Positions 1-6,542 of a stretch of 10,519 nucleotides of DNA are shown one piece after another. Both the position numbers and the translations under genes were made by a program. Source of the stretch: Campylobacter sp. UBA1713 (GTDB lineage: Bacteria > Campylobacterota > Campylobacteria > Campylobacterales > Campylobacteraceae); NCBI GenBank assembly GCA_002317305.1, contig DCIZ01000129.1, positions 1-10,519 on the forward strand, read 5' to 3'. Positions within the stretch are counted from its first letter, which is position 1. Every line of letters begins with the position of its first letter. The notes beneath the pieces were generated by a model that saw only the letters and a program-made list of their open reading frames with translations, did no database searches and was not told the origin of the DNA.

Positions 1-204
1 AAGCGCTTTTTGCAAAGCAAAAATGTTTCCTTTAAAACAAGCGAAGCGCTTTTTGCAAAGCAAAAATGTTTCCTGTAAAACAAGCGAAGCGCTCGGCTTG
101 CCGATGTTTCCGTGAAAACAAGCGAAGCGCTTTTTGCGAAGCAAAAATGTTTCCTCGAAAACAAGCGAAGCGCTCGCTGAAAGCGATGTTTCCTGAAACA
201 AACG
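1..204. repeat. Tandem twin-hairpin repeat array, five units
   Basis: Five head-to-tail units lie at 1-43, 44-86, 87-124, 125-167 and 168-204. Each reads AAGCGC, a variable stem-loop, TGTTTCC, two or three variable bases, then AAACAAGCG (CAAACG in the last). The first hairpin is TTTTTGC-AAA-GCAAAAA in units 1 and 2, TCGG-CTTG-CCGA in unit 3, TTTTTGC-GAA-GCAAAAA in unit 4 and TCGCT-GAA-AGCGA in unit 5. Stem sequence therefore changes while pairing is kept. A second stem, TGTTT with AAACA, follows directly in every unit, with a 4-6 nt loop. No long ORF crosses the array. It begins at the window edge, so more copies may lie outside. I do not recognise the family. Strand is undetermined because the hairpins fold on either strand. 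Confidence 0.9.
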
Positions 205-209
205 CTGTC

Positions 210-235
210 ATTCTGAGGGCGTAAGCCCGAAGAAT
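210..235. repeat. REP-like hairpin with tandem G·A and GTAA loop
   Basis: ATTCT (210-214) pairs with AGAAT (231-235), and GGGC (217-220) pairs with GCCC (225-228). The two stems are separated by a symmetric GA/GA internal loop and closed by GTAA, a GNRA-type tetraloop. The layout matches, from memory, the ATTCTGAGCGAAGCGAAGAAT-type palindromes scattered through many bacterial genomes. A partial second copy of its right arm, CCGAAGAATCC, recurs at 334-344. The element sits in the non-coding stretch beyond the end of the restriction-modification gene. Confidence 0.55.
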
Positions 236-238
236 CCC

Positions 239-255
239 CCGCCTGGCGAGGGCGG
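239..255. repeat. CCGCC/GGCGG hairpin
   Basis: CCGCC (239-243) and GGCGG (251-255) form a 5-bp GC-only stem with a 7-nt loop, a few bases after the GTAA hairpin. A stem of the same sequence follows a GNRA hairpin at 10415-10431. The pair looks like one composite repeat present at both ends of the window. No U-tract follows on either strand, so it is not called a terminator. Confidence 0.45.
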
Positions 256-263
256 AGAATTGT

Positions 264-286
264 CAAATTCACAAAAAAGCAAATTT
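264..286 (-). repeat. Copy 1 of a 23-bp dispersed repeat (inverted)
   Basis: Read on the minus strand this is AAATTTGCTTTTTTGTGAAT followed by TTG. It matches 373-395 at 22 of 23 positions in opposite orientation, so the two copies form an interrupted inverted pair about 86 bp apart. A third copy lies at 10464-10486. Function is unknown. The high AT content allows some chance similarity, but 22 of 23 positions three times, always intergenic, is unlikely to be chance. Confidence 0.55.
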
Positions 287-293
287 TCACAAA

Positions 294-328
294 TTCCGTT
301 TTCCGTTTTCCGCATTCTGCTTTCCGTT
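294..328. repeat. 7-bp tandem repeat, five copies
   Basis: Five consecutive heptamers read TTCCGTT, TTCCGTT, TTCCGCA, TTCTGCT and TTCCGTT. They lie between the two inverted copies of the 23-bp repeat. The repeat is non-coding, and I see no known site in it. Copy number may vary by slippage. Confidence 0.6.
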
Positions 329-358
329 ACCAACCGAAGAATCCACTGAAATTTGAGG

Positions 359-407
359 GAGTAGAATCTTTGAAATTTGCTTTTTCGTGAATTTGTAGAT
401 TCTACTC
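359..407. repeat. 11-bp inverted repeat around copy 2 of the 23-bp repeat
   Basis: GAGTAGAATCT (359-369) is the exact reverse complement of AGATTCTACTC (397-407). Inside it, AAATT (373-377) can pair with AATTT (390-394). The loop carries the 23-bp repeat copy at 373-395. It lies 37 bp beyond the stop codon of the minus-strand restriction-modification gene, where a terminator would be expected, but no U-run follows on that strand. A small mobile or REP-like element, or a transcript-end stabilising hairpin, are alternatives. Confidence 0.5.
373..395 (+). repeat. Copy 2 of the 23-bp dispersed repeat
   Basis: AAATTTGCTTTTTCGTGAAT plus TTG lies in the loop of the 11-bp inverted repeat at 359-407. 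It differs from the copy at 10464-10486 by one base and from the inverted copy at 264-286 by one base. Confidence 0.55.
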
Positions 408-443
408 ACTCAAAAGAGAAGGAATTTTTTCGCATTTTAGCAT

Positions 444-2711
444 CTAAACGTCCAAAAACTCTCTTGCCAGCCTTTTTGCCTCCAAAAACTGCCGCACTTT
501 TTCTAACTCCGTTTCGTCCAAAAGCGGAAAAACCAGCCTTTTCTTTATGTCGCTCTCTTTTAAGTCTAGCATGATGTTACCAGTCGCCAAAGCGTTTGCT
601 TGTGTCAAAAATTCGCTGCTAAACAAAAAACGAAAAAAACTGAGCCGAACTCGCTCATCGCTCACTCTGATGCGAAAAGTCCCGTTTGTCGCCACCAGCC
701 TGCTTGTGTCGCGCTCAAAAATGAGTGCAAATTTGCCAAAGCTACCTTTTAGCTTGCTTAAAATGATGTCGTTTTCTTTTAGTGAGATTTTCGCGCGGTT
801 TGGCAACGCCCAGCCACGCAAGCGGTTTGAACGCATGTAGTCGCCAAAAGTCAAATTTGAGATGTCTATGTAGCTGTAAATTTCGCTTTTTTCGGCACGA
901 AAGTCGCTTGCGTTTGTTACTTCAAATTTGCTTAAAGTCGCGTGCTCGCCACGCAAAATTCGCTCCACACACGCCAAGTAACCACGCTCATAAACGTGAG
1001 GATTTAGCACCAAATTTGGTTCATTGACTATGTCGAATTTGTAGCAAAACTCCAGCCCAGTCGCTCCATTTGCAAAATCTCTAAAATTCTCAGCTATGCG
1101 TGGCAAGTCGTTTTTTAAGATTCTGTTGTTGTTTTCGTCTAAAATATATTCGCCGTTTAGCTCATTTTGTATGTATAGTGGTTTTAGGCTTTTGCTCGTG
1201 TAGTCAAAGCCTAGTTCTGTCGCACTTGCTACAAAAATTTTGTAGTTTGACGACTCTGTTTTTTCTTTTTTTAGTAACAAAACGCCACTTTTTACCCCCG
1301 CTTCGCTACCTTTAAACGCCCCTTCTGGCAGTGAAATGTAGGCTAAAATTTTGAATTTGTCTAACAAAAATTCGCGAATCGGTCGGTCTTTTGGGTTTGT
1401 CATGTAGCCATGAGGCACGACTATAGCCATCACGCCACCATCACGCAGCAAATTTAAATTTCGCTCCAAAAACAAAACGCCCAGTTGCGAGTAGCCGTAT
1501 TTCGTGTAGAGTTCGTAGTGTTTTAAAATCTCCAAACTGCCGTTAAAACGCGTCTTGTCGCCAAAAGGCGGGTTTGTGATGACAAAGTCAAATTCGCCGT
1601 TTTGTCTCTCAAATTCAGCGATGCTGTCTATGCACTCGACCTTGCTTCGTCCGTCTCCGTTTAGAATCATGTTTAGCTGTGCGACATTTGTTGCATTTTT
1701 TGAAACGTCCCAATAATAAACATTTTCAAAAGCGCGTCTGTTGGCTTTCATCACGCCGACCAGAAAGTCTCCGCTTCCTCCGGCGCTGTCTATGACTTTG
1801 TGCGTGTTTTTTATATCTAGCAAAGAGACGATAAATTCAACTATACTTACTGGCGTGTAAAACTGACTAAGTTCGGTTTTTAGCGTGGCACTCGCAAATT
1901 TCATGAAAAGCGCCTGCAAAATGTCCTGTTTTGAGTTTAAAAATGTATAGTCTTGCAAAACAAAAACTATGCGCTCCAACGCCTCTTTTTTGAATTCCAA
2001 ATTTAAAGGCAAATTTTGGTTTGAGTAGTAGCTTTTTGCGTTTTTGTAGAGTTCGTTTAGCTTTTGTAAAAGCTCGCCACCTAGCTGAAAAGCAAGCGTT
2101 TCATCGCTATCTTCACAACACTTTTCATCGTAGTATTTGCACAAAATGAGCGCAAAAAGCTGGCTGTATTTTTCCTCTTTTGTCGCACCAAGACTATGCA
2201 AAATTTGCTCTAACTCCTCCAAAAGCGAATTTATGTTTGAGATGGGACGCAGGTCGCCAAAAGTGAGCGGCACCGCCTCAAAGTCAAAGCCAAATTTTGG
2301 CAACAAATTTAAGCTGTGTTCGTTTTTGTAGCCATCTTTTTTTACAAAAAGCGAGTTGCAAACGCCGTCAAAATATATGCCAAATTCAGCGTCTGTTTTT
2401 ATGAGTGCTGGGACTAGCTGGTTTTCTACGGCACTTTTTTTATCTTTTGTGTCGCGTTTTATCTCAGCTACTAGGATGGTTTTGCCCGCGTTTTCTATGA
2501 CTATGTCGGCACGAAGGCGGTTTCTACCGCTGTTGCCTATCTCCCAAACATTTTTCTCAAAACAAAAATTTTCTTTTTTGTAGCCTTTTTTTAGCAACAT
2601 TCGCACGCACTCTACACGCCTATACTCTTCGCTAAATGTCAAAGCATCTTTTGACTTTGCGTTTACGTTTAGCTCGCCACGAACTGGACAGGTTAAATTC
2701 TCGTTTTGCAT
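444..2711 (-). CDS. Single-chain restriction-modification protein (type IIG-like): nuclease, N6-adenine methylase, specificity domain
   Basis: This is a 755-residue protein. Residues 60-100 carry a PD-(D/E)XK-like nuclease core (D69, then E83-I-K85) of the type I HsdR N-terminal kind. A helical region follows, then an N6-adenine methylase with QFYTP (283-287), the AdoMet motif DSAGGSG (308-314; the first A position of the usual DPAGGSG is S) and the catalytic NPPF (380-383). Residues ~565-750 resemble one HsdS half: a target-recognition domain followed by a conserved helix. Inferred role: it methylates one adenine-containing site and cuts unmodified DNA. The ATG is supported by AGAGGA at 2719-2724. 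It starts 35 bp after ftsK and may share its transcript. No separate hsdS or hsdR follows. An orphan methylase with a decayed nuclease is the alternative. Confidence 0.85.
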   Translation of the reverse strand: MQNENLTCPVRGELNVNAKSKDALTFSEEYRRVECVRMLLKKGYKKENFCFEKNVWEIGNSGRNRLRADIVIENAGKTILVAEIKRDTKDKKSAVENQLVPALIKTDAEFGIYFDGVCNSLFVKKDGYKNEHSLNLLPKFGFDFEAVPLTFGDLRPISNINSLLEELEQILHSLGATKEEKYSQLFALILCKYYDEKCCEDSDETLAFQLGGELLQKLNELYKNAKSYYSNQNLPLNLEFKKEALERIVFVLQDYTFLNSKQDILQALFMKFASATLKTELSQFYTPVSIVEFIVSLLDIKNTHKVIDSAGGSGDFLVGVMKANRRAFENVYYWDVSKNATNVAQLNMILNGDGRSKVECIDSIAEFERQNGEFDFVITNPPFGDKTRFNGSLEILKHYELYTKYGYSQLGVLFLERNLNLLRDGGVMAIVVPHGYMTNPKDRPIREFLLDKFKILAYISLPEGAFKGSEAGVKSGVLLLKKEKTESSNYKIFVASATELGFDYTSKSLKPLYIQNELNGEYILDENNNRILKNDLPRIAENFRDFANGATGLEFCYKFDIVNEPNLVLNPHVYERGYLACVERILRGEHATLSKFEVTNASDFRAEKSEIYSYIDISNLTFGDYMRSNRLRGWALPNRAKISLKENDIILSKLKGSFGKFALIFERDTSRLVATNGTFRIRVSDERVRLSFFRFLFSSEFLTQANALATGNIMLDLKESDIKKRLVFPLLDETELEKVRQFLEAKRLAREFLDV

Positions 2712-2746
2712 ATAAAATTCCTCTTTTTTAAATTTTTACAATAACG

Positions 2747-5128
2747 CTACCGCAAAATTTCCCGCTGCCCCTTTGAGTTTAGTTCGCCTAGCACGCGTGC
2801 CTCCACGAGCTGTTCGACGATGGTCGCCGCTCTGTTGTAGCCGATGCCAAGCCGCCTTTGTAGGTAGCTAATGGAGCTTTTGTTGTCAGCGTAAACGATG
2901 CTCTTTGCCTGTTCGAAAAGCTCATCTACTTCGCCTATCTCGCAGCTAACTACTTCAGCGCCACCTTCGCTTAGGTAGCTTTCGTCATATTCGACCGCTT
3001 GTTGTGCTTTTAAAAATTCCACTATCTGCTCTATCTCACTCTCGCTTGCAAACGGCGCGTGCAGCCTTACCACGCCTGGGCTTGCAGGTGGCGTAAAAAG
3101 CATGTCGCCACGCCCTAGCAAACTCTCTGCGCCCATCTGGTCTAAAATGACCTTGCTGTCTATCTTTTGCCCCACGCGGTAGCTGATGCGGCTCGGCAAA
3201 TTTGCCTTTATGAGTCCAGTTACCACGTCCACGCTTGGGCGTTGTGTAGCGACTATGAGGTGAATTCCGCTTGCCCGTGCCATTTGCGCAAGACGCCCTA
3301 TGTTAAACTCTACCTCCTTGCCGCTTGTCATCATGAGGTCTGCTAGCTCGTCTATGATGACTACTATAAAAGGCAAACTCTCGCCACCCTCGTTACGCAT
3401 CTTTTCGTTGTAACTCTCTATGTTTTTCGTGCGTGTTTTGCTCATCATTTTGTAACGCCGCTCCATCTCTTTTACCAAATTTGCCAGTGCGGCGATGGCT
3501 TTTTTTGGCTCTGTTATGACGGGCGTTAAAAGGTGCGGAATGTCGTTGTAAATGCTAAATTCAAGCATCTTTGGGTCTATCATGATGAGACGCAAGCTTT
3601 GCGGTGAATTTCGGTAAAGCAGGCTAAGTAGCATGGAATTTATGCCTACGCTTTTGCCGCTACCAGTCGTGCCCGCTATGAGCAAGTGCGGGAGTTTTTT
3701 TAGGTCTGTTACAAAAGCATCGCCTACTATGTCTTTACCCAGTGCGATGGTGAGCTCACTTTTTGCATTTTTAAAAATTTCACTCTCTAAAATTTCACGC
3801 AAATAAATAGTCTCTATTTGCGAATTTGGAATCTCGATGCCTACTACATCTTTGCCCGGAATCGGCGCTTGGATGCGAATGGTTTGCGCTTTTAGCGCCA
3901 TCGCCAGGTCGTCTTGCAAAGTCAAAATTCGGCTTACTTTTATGTTTGCAGCGGGCTTAAACTCAAAAGTCGTAACGACTGGACCGCTGTAAGTTCGCAC
4001 CACGTCGCCTTCTATCTTAAAGCGTCTAAGTTTTTCTAGTAGGTTGCTTATCTTTGAGTCTATCTCGCTTTCGTCTATGCTCCTTACGCTCGCTGCTGGT
4101 TGCGTCAAAAAGTCCAGCGGCGGCAAAGTAAAGTCGCGCGGTTTTTCAAATTTGCCCTTTTCTAGCTCTGCTAAAAGTGCTTTGTTTTCGGCGACCTCTT
4201 GCATGATGATGCTTTTGTTTTGTGCGGGCGCTTGTGGCGTGTTTGTTTCGCTTGTTTGTGGCGTTTGTGGCGTTTCTTGCGTTAGTGCTGGCGTCTCCTC
4301 GACCACTTCAAATTCGAAATTCTCCTCCAACGCGTCTTTTACGATGCTTCGCTCATGTAGGCGTTTTGACTGCTTTACGCGTAAGTCGTGGCAACGCGCT
4401 AGCCCGTGGTTTATGTTTTCTATCTCGTGTTCTATCTCATCTTTTAGATAGTTGGTTACGTTGTAGTTTGGCTGCGTGTAGCGTGGTGGCGTGGTGGCAA
4501 GCGGCGCGTTTGCGTTTGTGGCAAAAAGCGAAGTTTGCGGTTGTGTTTGCGGTGCTGGTGTTTGTGCTGGCGTTTGTGTTTGTGCTGGCTGAATGGGCGG
4601 TTGAGGTTGTAAATTTACATTTGGCACGTTTTTAGGTTTTGTAAATTTGACACTGCTTAAATTTGCCTTAAATTTGCTAGCGACCTGGCGAAAAACATCA
4701 CGCAAAAAGAGCTCACAACGCTCGCCGTAAACGAGCAAAAACGAGACAAAAAAGAGGCTTAACATGACGACACCAGTGCCGAGACTCCCCAAAGTTTGTC
4801 GCCCTTTTAGCACAAAAAACGCACCGACCTGTCCGCCATTTTTGGCGCTAACCATAGCAAAAACCATCGTAAAAACGAGTAGCATTAGCAAAATTCCAGT
4901 AGCACTCATAGCGAGGGCGATTTTGTTTATAGCGTTAGTTTTATACAAAACAAAAAGCGGGTAGATGAGCAAAAAAGGGTAAAAGTAGCCCACAAAACCA
5001 AACACTTTAAAGTTTAGCGTGCCCACAAAGTGCCCGACACTGCCGACAAAAACCGCCGTTGGCATGAGCGTAGAGATGCCCAAAAACAACAACAAACCGA
5101 TGCAAACCACCAAAAAAATCTCACGCAA
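2747..5128 (-). CDS. ftsK: FtsK DNA translocase
   Basis: FtsK is a septum-bound, ATP-driven double-stranded DNA pump that clears chromosome ends at division and assists Xer recombination. From the TTG at 5128 the protein has 793 residues: about four membrane helices (roughly 2-21, 42-62, 70-92, 117-134), a P/Q/T-rich linker (174-217), and the motor with Walker A GTTGSGKS (486-493) and Walker B IIDELAD (D593, E594). The C-terminal winged-helix gamma domain is at ~750-793. The frame stays open upstream to an ATG at 5317, but that part overlaps the rhuM remnant in another frame and is basic and unlike FtsK. TTG is preferred because AAAGGA (5136-5141) sits 7 nt before it and membrane helix 1 follows at once. 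The next ATG would cut into the membrane region. Confidence 0.93.
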   Translation of the reverse strand: MREIFLVVCIGLLLFLGISTLMPTAVFVGSVGHFVGTLNFKVFGFVGYFYPFLLIYPLFVLYKTNAINKIALAMSATGILLMLLVFTMVFAMVSAKNGGQVGAFFVLKGRQTLGSLGTGVVMLSLFFVSFLLVYGERCELFLRDVFRQVASKFKANLSSVKFTKPKNVPNVNLQPQPPIQPAQTQTPAQTPAPQTQPQTSLFATNANAPLATTPPRYTQPNYNVTNYLKDEIEHEIENINHGLARCHDLRVKQSKRLHERSIVKDALEENFEFEVVEETPALTQETPQTPQTSETNTPQAPAQNKSIIMQEVAENKALLAELEKGKFEKPRDFTLPPLDFLTQPAASVRSIDESEIDSKISNLLEKLRRFKIEGDVVRTYSGPVVTTFEFKPAANIKVSRILTLQDDLAMALKAQTIRIQAPIPGKDVVGIEIPNSQIETIYLREILESEIFKNAKSELTIALGKDIVGDAFVTDLKKLPHLLIAGTTGSGKSVGINSMLLSLLYRNSPQSLRLIMIDPKMLEFSIYNDIPHLLTPVITEPKKAIAALANLVKEMERRYKMMSKTRTKNIESYNEKMRNEGGESLPFIVVIIDELADLMMTSGKEVEFNIGRLAQMARASGIHLIVATQRPSVDVVTGLIKANLPSRISYRVGQKIDSKVILDQMGAESLLGRGDMLFTPPASPGVVRLHAPFASESEIEQIVEFLKAQQAVEYDESYLSEGGAEVVSCEIGEVDELFEQAKSIVYADNKSSISYLQRRLGIGYNRAATIVEQLVEARVLGELNSKGQREILR

Positions 5129-5158
5129 ATTTGAATCCTTTAAAAATTTAAAACTCTC

Positions 5159-5164
5159 ATTGTA
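5159..5164 (-). promoter_or_regulatory. Probable ftsK -10 element
   Basis: The minus strand reads GTTACAAT, fitting the Campylobacter σ70 pattern gnTAnAAT, which needs little or no -35. It lies about 30 bp upstream of the proposed TTG start, leaving room for a short leader with AAAGGA. If used, ftsK is transcribed independently of the scar region upstream. The call rests on a short AT-rich motif only. Confidence 0.4.
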
Positions 5165-5167
5165 ACC

Positions 5168-5195
5168 AAATTTAAATGAAATTTCATTTAAATTT
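5168..5195. repeat. 28-bp perfect palindrome upstream of ftsK
   Basis: AAATTTAAATGAAA (5168-5181) is followed immediately by its exact reverse complement (5182-5195) with no spacer. It covers the last codons and stop of the rhuM remnant and ends 4 bp before the putative ftsK -10, so it occupies the -35 region. It could be an operator for a dimeric regulator, a cruciform, or a terminator-like hairpin. A spacerless RNA hairpin would lose the central pairs. Confidence 0.75.
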
Positions 5196-5549
5196 TGTAG
5201 CCTCCTCCATAAACAAATCAAAGTCGCTTTTGAAAGCTTTGTCCTGAATCGTCCTAAACATCTCAAATTCACTCTCCGCCTTTTCTTTTGCGATTTGGGC
5301 TGAAATTCTGCCCGCATTTTCTAAAATTTCTCTATCGTCCGCCAAAAGAAATTTGTCTATTCTGCCTGCCCACTCCTCCATAGTCATGGGAATTTTTCTT
5401 TTTGCTCTACTTTCTGCCATATCTAAAAAAGCACTAACAATGTGCGCCAAATCGTCCATCTCATCTTTTGAAAGGTAGTTTTTCGCAACGTTTACATCAC
5501 TCCGAATGATCTTTCCGTTCGGGGCGTTTTTCCATGTCGTCAGCCCCAC
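5184..5549 (-). pseudogene. rhuM-family C-terminal remnant
   Basis: The open frame of 121 codons from a GTG matches the C-terminal third of RhuM-family proteins. Recognisable blocks are GLTTWKNAPNGK, SDVNVAKNYLS and the MTMEEWAGRID region, ending in a charged helix. RhuM proteins are usually over 300 residues, so roughly the first 200 are missing. A stop codon lies just upstream in this frame (TAA, seven codons or fewer before the GTG), and the sequence there belongs to a mod gene in another frame. The family is associated with mobile and restriction-modification loci, and its biochemical role is unclear. The GTG has GGAGG only 3 nt before it, too close for a good ribosome site, so it is probably not expressed as a functional protein. 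Confidence 0.75.
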
Positions 5550-5640
5550 GCGCCTCCGTTACGCAGTTTGGGAAAAGTGCGGCGATTTTTGCCACATTTT
5601 CGCTAGTTTTATCCAGCGAGTGCATCTTTAAATTTTCCAT
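5497..5640 (-). pseudogene. Type III restriction methyltransferase (mod) N-terminal fragment
   Basis: A 47-codon ORF starts at ATG 5640 with a good ribosome site (GAGGAG, 6 nt upstream). Its first ~34 residues, MENLKMHSLDKTSENVAKIA then ALFPNCVTEARGAD, match the conserved opening of type III Mod subunits (family knowledge: MEKLKMHSP..., ...LFPNCVTEA). After about codon 34 the reading enters rhuM sequence in the wrong frame and stops at 5499-5497. The rest of mod (~600 residues) and any res gene are absent here. The start lies 10 bp after the ORF6N gene, in the same place and with nearly the same leader as the ORF6N start at 6532. A deletion fused mod to rhuM. Confidence 0.75.
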
Positions 5641-5650
5641 CTTTTTCTCC

Positions 5651-6109
5651 TCACAAATTTCTCAAAACAGGCAGAATCAAATTTGAATCTAGAATTTCAA
5701 AAGCAAAGCACTTTTTTCCTAAGTCTTTAAGACTTGCGCCCATGTGAAACAAAACCGAATCGTCAAAAATCAAGAATCTATCGTGCATTTTTGAGGTAAA
5801 GTTTAAAGTCAAAACAGGATACTGGGCGTTAAATTTTTGCACATCCAAATTTGTAACCGTAGTTTTCGGGTCTGTAAAAATTTTCACACTCACGCCCGCA
5901 TTTTTTTTCGCCAGTCGCTCTAAAACGGACAGATCTACATAGTTGTCTATCAAAACAATGCTCTTTTTTGCCGACTGAATAAAACTCTCAAATTTAGCAT
6001 AAGCGTCAAAAATCTGCCCTTGAAAGAAAATTCCCTGCTTCTCTACCACTTTGTATTTGTCCATCAAAGCAAAAAGCTCGGTAACTCTTTTGTCGGTCTC
6101 TTTTTGGTG
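5651..6109. repeat. 459-bp direct repeat, copy A (3' half of ORF6N-PLD gene)
   Basis: This segment matches 6543-7001 at a constant offset of 892 bp with about seven substitutions, so it is about 98.5% identical. Three of the seven sit within five bases near 5864 (ACGGTT versus AGCCTT on the coding strand, T-V versus S-L). Identity stops abruptly at 6109/7001. It encodes the linker end and the whole PLD-like domain. It indicates recent duplication or ongoing gene conversion. Confidence 0.9.
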
Positions 6110-6532
6110 AAGTTTTATGTTTGTTATCTCTTCAAAAAGTAGCGAATTTGTCAAAACAAAATCTTTCATCTGCTTAAAAAGCCTAATGAGCATTTTGCTC
6201 TGCTTAACCGCCAGCTCGCCTTTTAGCACCGTCATAAGCATGTAAATTCCTTGTTCTGTGAAAACATAAGGGTTGTATTGTCTTCCTCCACGGGTTTCTA
6301 TTTTTGTGGTGGAAATTTTGCACCTCAAAAATTGAAACTCCTCATCATTTAACTGAAACCGAAAATCTTCATCAAACCGCTCAATGTTATTTTTCACCTG
6401 TCTGTTAAAATCCTTTGTCGTATACCCATAAATCTCCGCCAAATCGCTATCTAACATAACACAAACGCCACGAATGTTATAAATTTTGTTTTTCAAATCA
6501 CTCTCATTTAGCATCAAAATTTCGTTTTCCAC
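5651..6532 (-). CDS. ORF6N-domain protein with PLD-like C-terminal domain, copy 2
   Basis: This is a 293-residue protein. Residues ~13-105 form an ORF6N-type DNA-binding domain (YNIRGVCVMLDSDLAEIYGY, then the FTEQGIYML block at 91-99). A helical linker spans ~110-165. Residues 170-285 resemble a single phospholipase-D-like unit with MHDRFLIFD (H250, R252, D257). The usual HxK lysine is arginine, so nuclease or phosphodiesterase activity is uncertain. Inferred role: a DNA-binding accessory protein of phage or restriction loci; the cellular function is unknown. The GTG start has GGAG 6-9 nt upstream, overlapping the stop region of the preceding paralog 10 bp away, so the two are co-transcribed and perhaps coupled. 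Its C-terminal 459 bp are about 98.5% identical to the paralog, while residues ~38-140 differ strongly. The N-terminal ~37 residues are again near-identical. Confidence 0.88.
   Translation of the reverse strand: MENEILMLNESDLKNKIYNIRGVCVMLDSDLAEIYGYTTKDFNRQVKNNIERFDEDFRFQLNDEEFQFLRCKISTTKIETRGGRQYNPYVFTEQGIYMLMTVLKGELAVKQSKMLIRLFKQMKDFVLTNSLLFEEITNIKLHQKETDKRVTELFALMDKYKVVEKQGIFFQGQIFDAYAKFESFIQSAKKSIVLIDNYVDLSVLERLAKKNAGVSVKIFTDPKTTVTNLDVQKFNAQYPVLTLNFTSKMHDRFLIFDDSVLFHMGASLKDLGKKCFAFEILDSNLILPVLRNL
6422..6532. repeat. 111-bp direct repeat at ORF6N gene starts, copy A
   Basis: It matches 7326-7436 at an offset of 904 bp with about five differences and encodes the first ~37 residues. Together with the 459-bp repeat it brackets a divergent centre of about 312 bp here and 324 bp in the paralog. 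Confidence 0.85.
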
Positions 6533-6542
6533 GTCTTTCTCC

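Noticed and set aside
1..204. CRISPR array
   Set aside because: Units abut without unique spacers of constant length. The variable parts are short, self-complementary and partly identical between units, and no cas gene is present.
359..407. Intrinsic terminator of the restriction-modification gene
   Set aside because: The stem is good but has a 27-nt loop and no U-tract on the minus strand, so it was kept only as an inverted repeat.
4044..4635. Plus-strand ORFs opposite the ftsK linker
   Set aside because: They mirror the low-complexity P/Q/T coding region of ftsK and show no domain or ribosome site.
5140..5187. 15-codon ORF starting at the ATGA overlapping the rhuM stop
   Set aside because: The sequence is explained by the palindrome and promoter region. 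It is short, is not in the ftsK frame, and has no other support.
5129..5317. ATG at 5317 as the ftsK start
   Set aside because: The added 63 residues are rhuM sequence read in another frame, rich in K and R and unlike an FtsK N-terminus. No ribosome site decides for it.
5901..5908. A8 tract (also at 6793-6800) as a phase-variation switch in the ORF6N genes
   Set aside because: Eight adenines encoding K-K-N are ordinary in this AT-rich genome. Campylobacter switches are usually longer G or C tracts, and both copies have the same length and are in frame.
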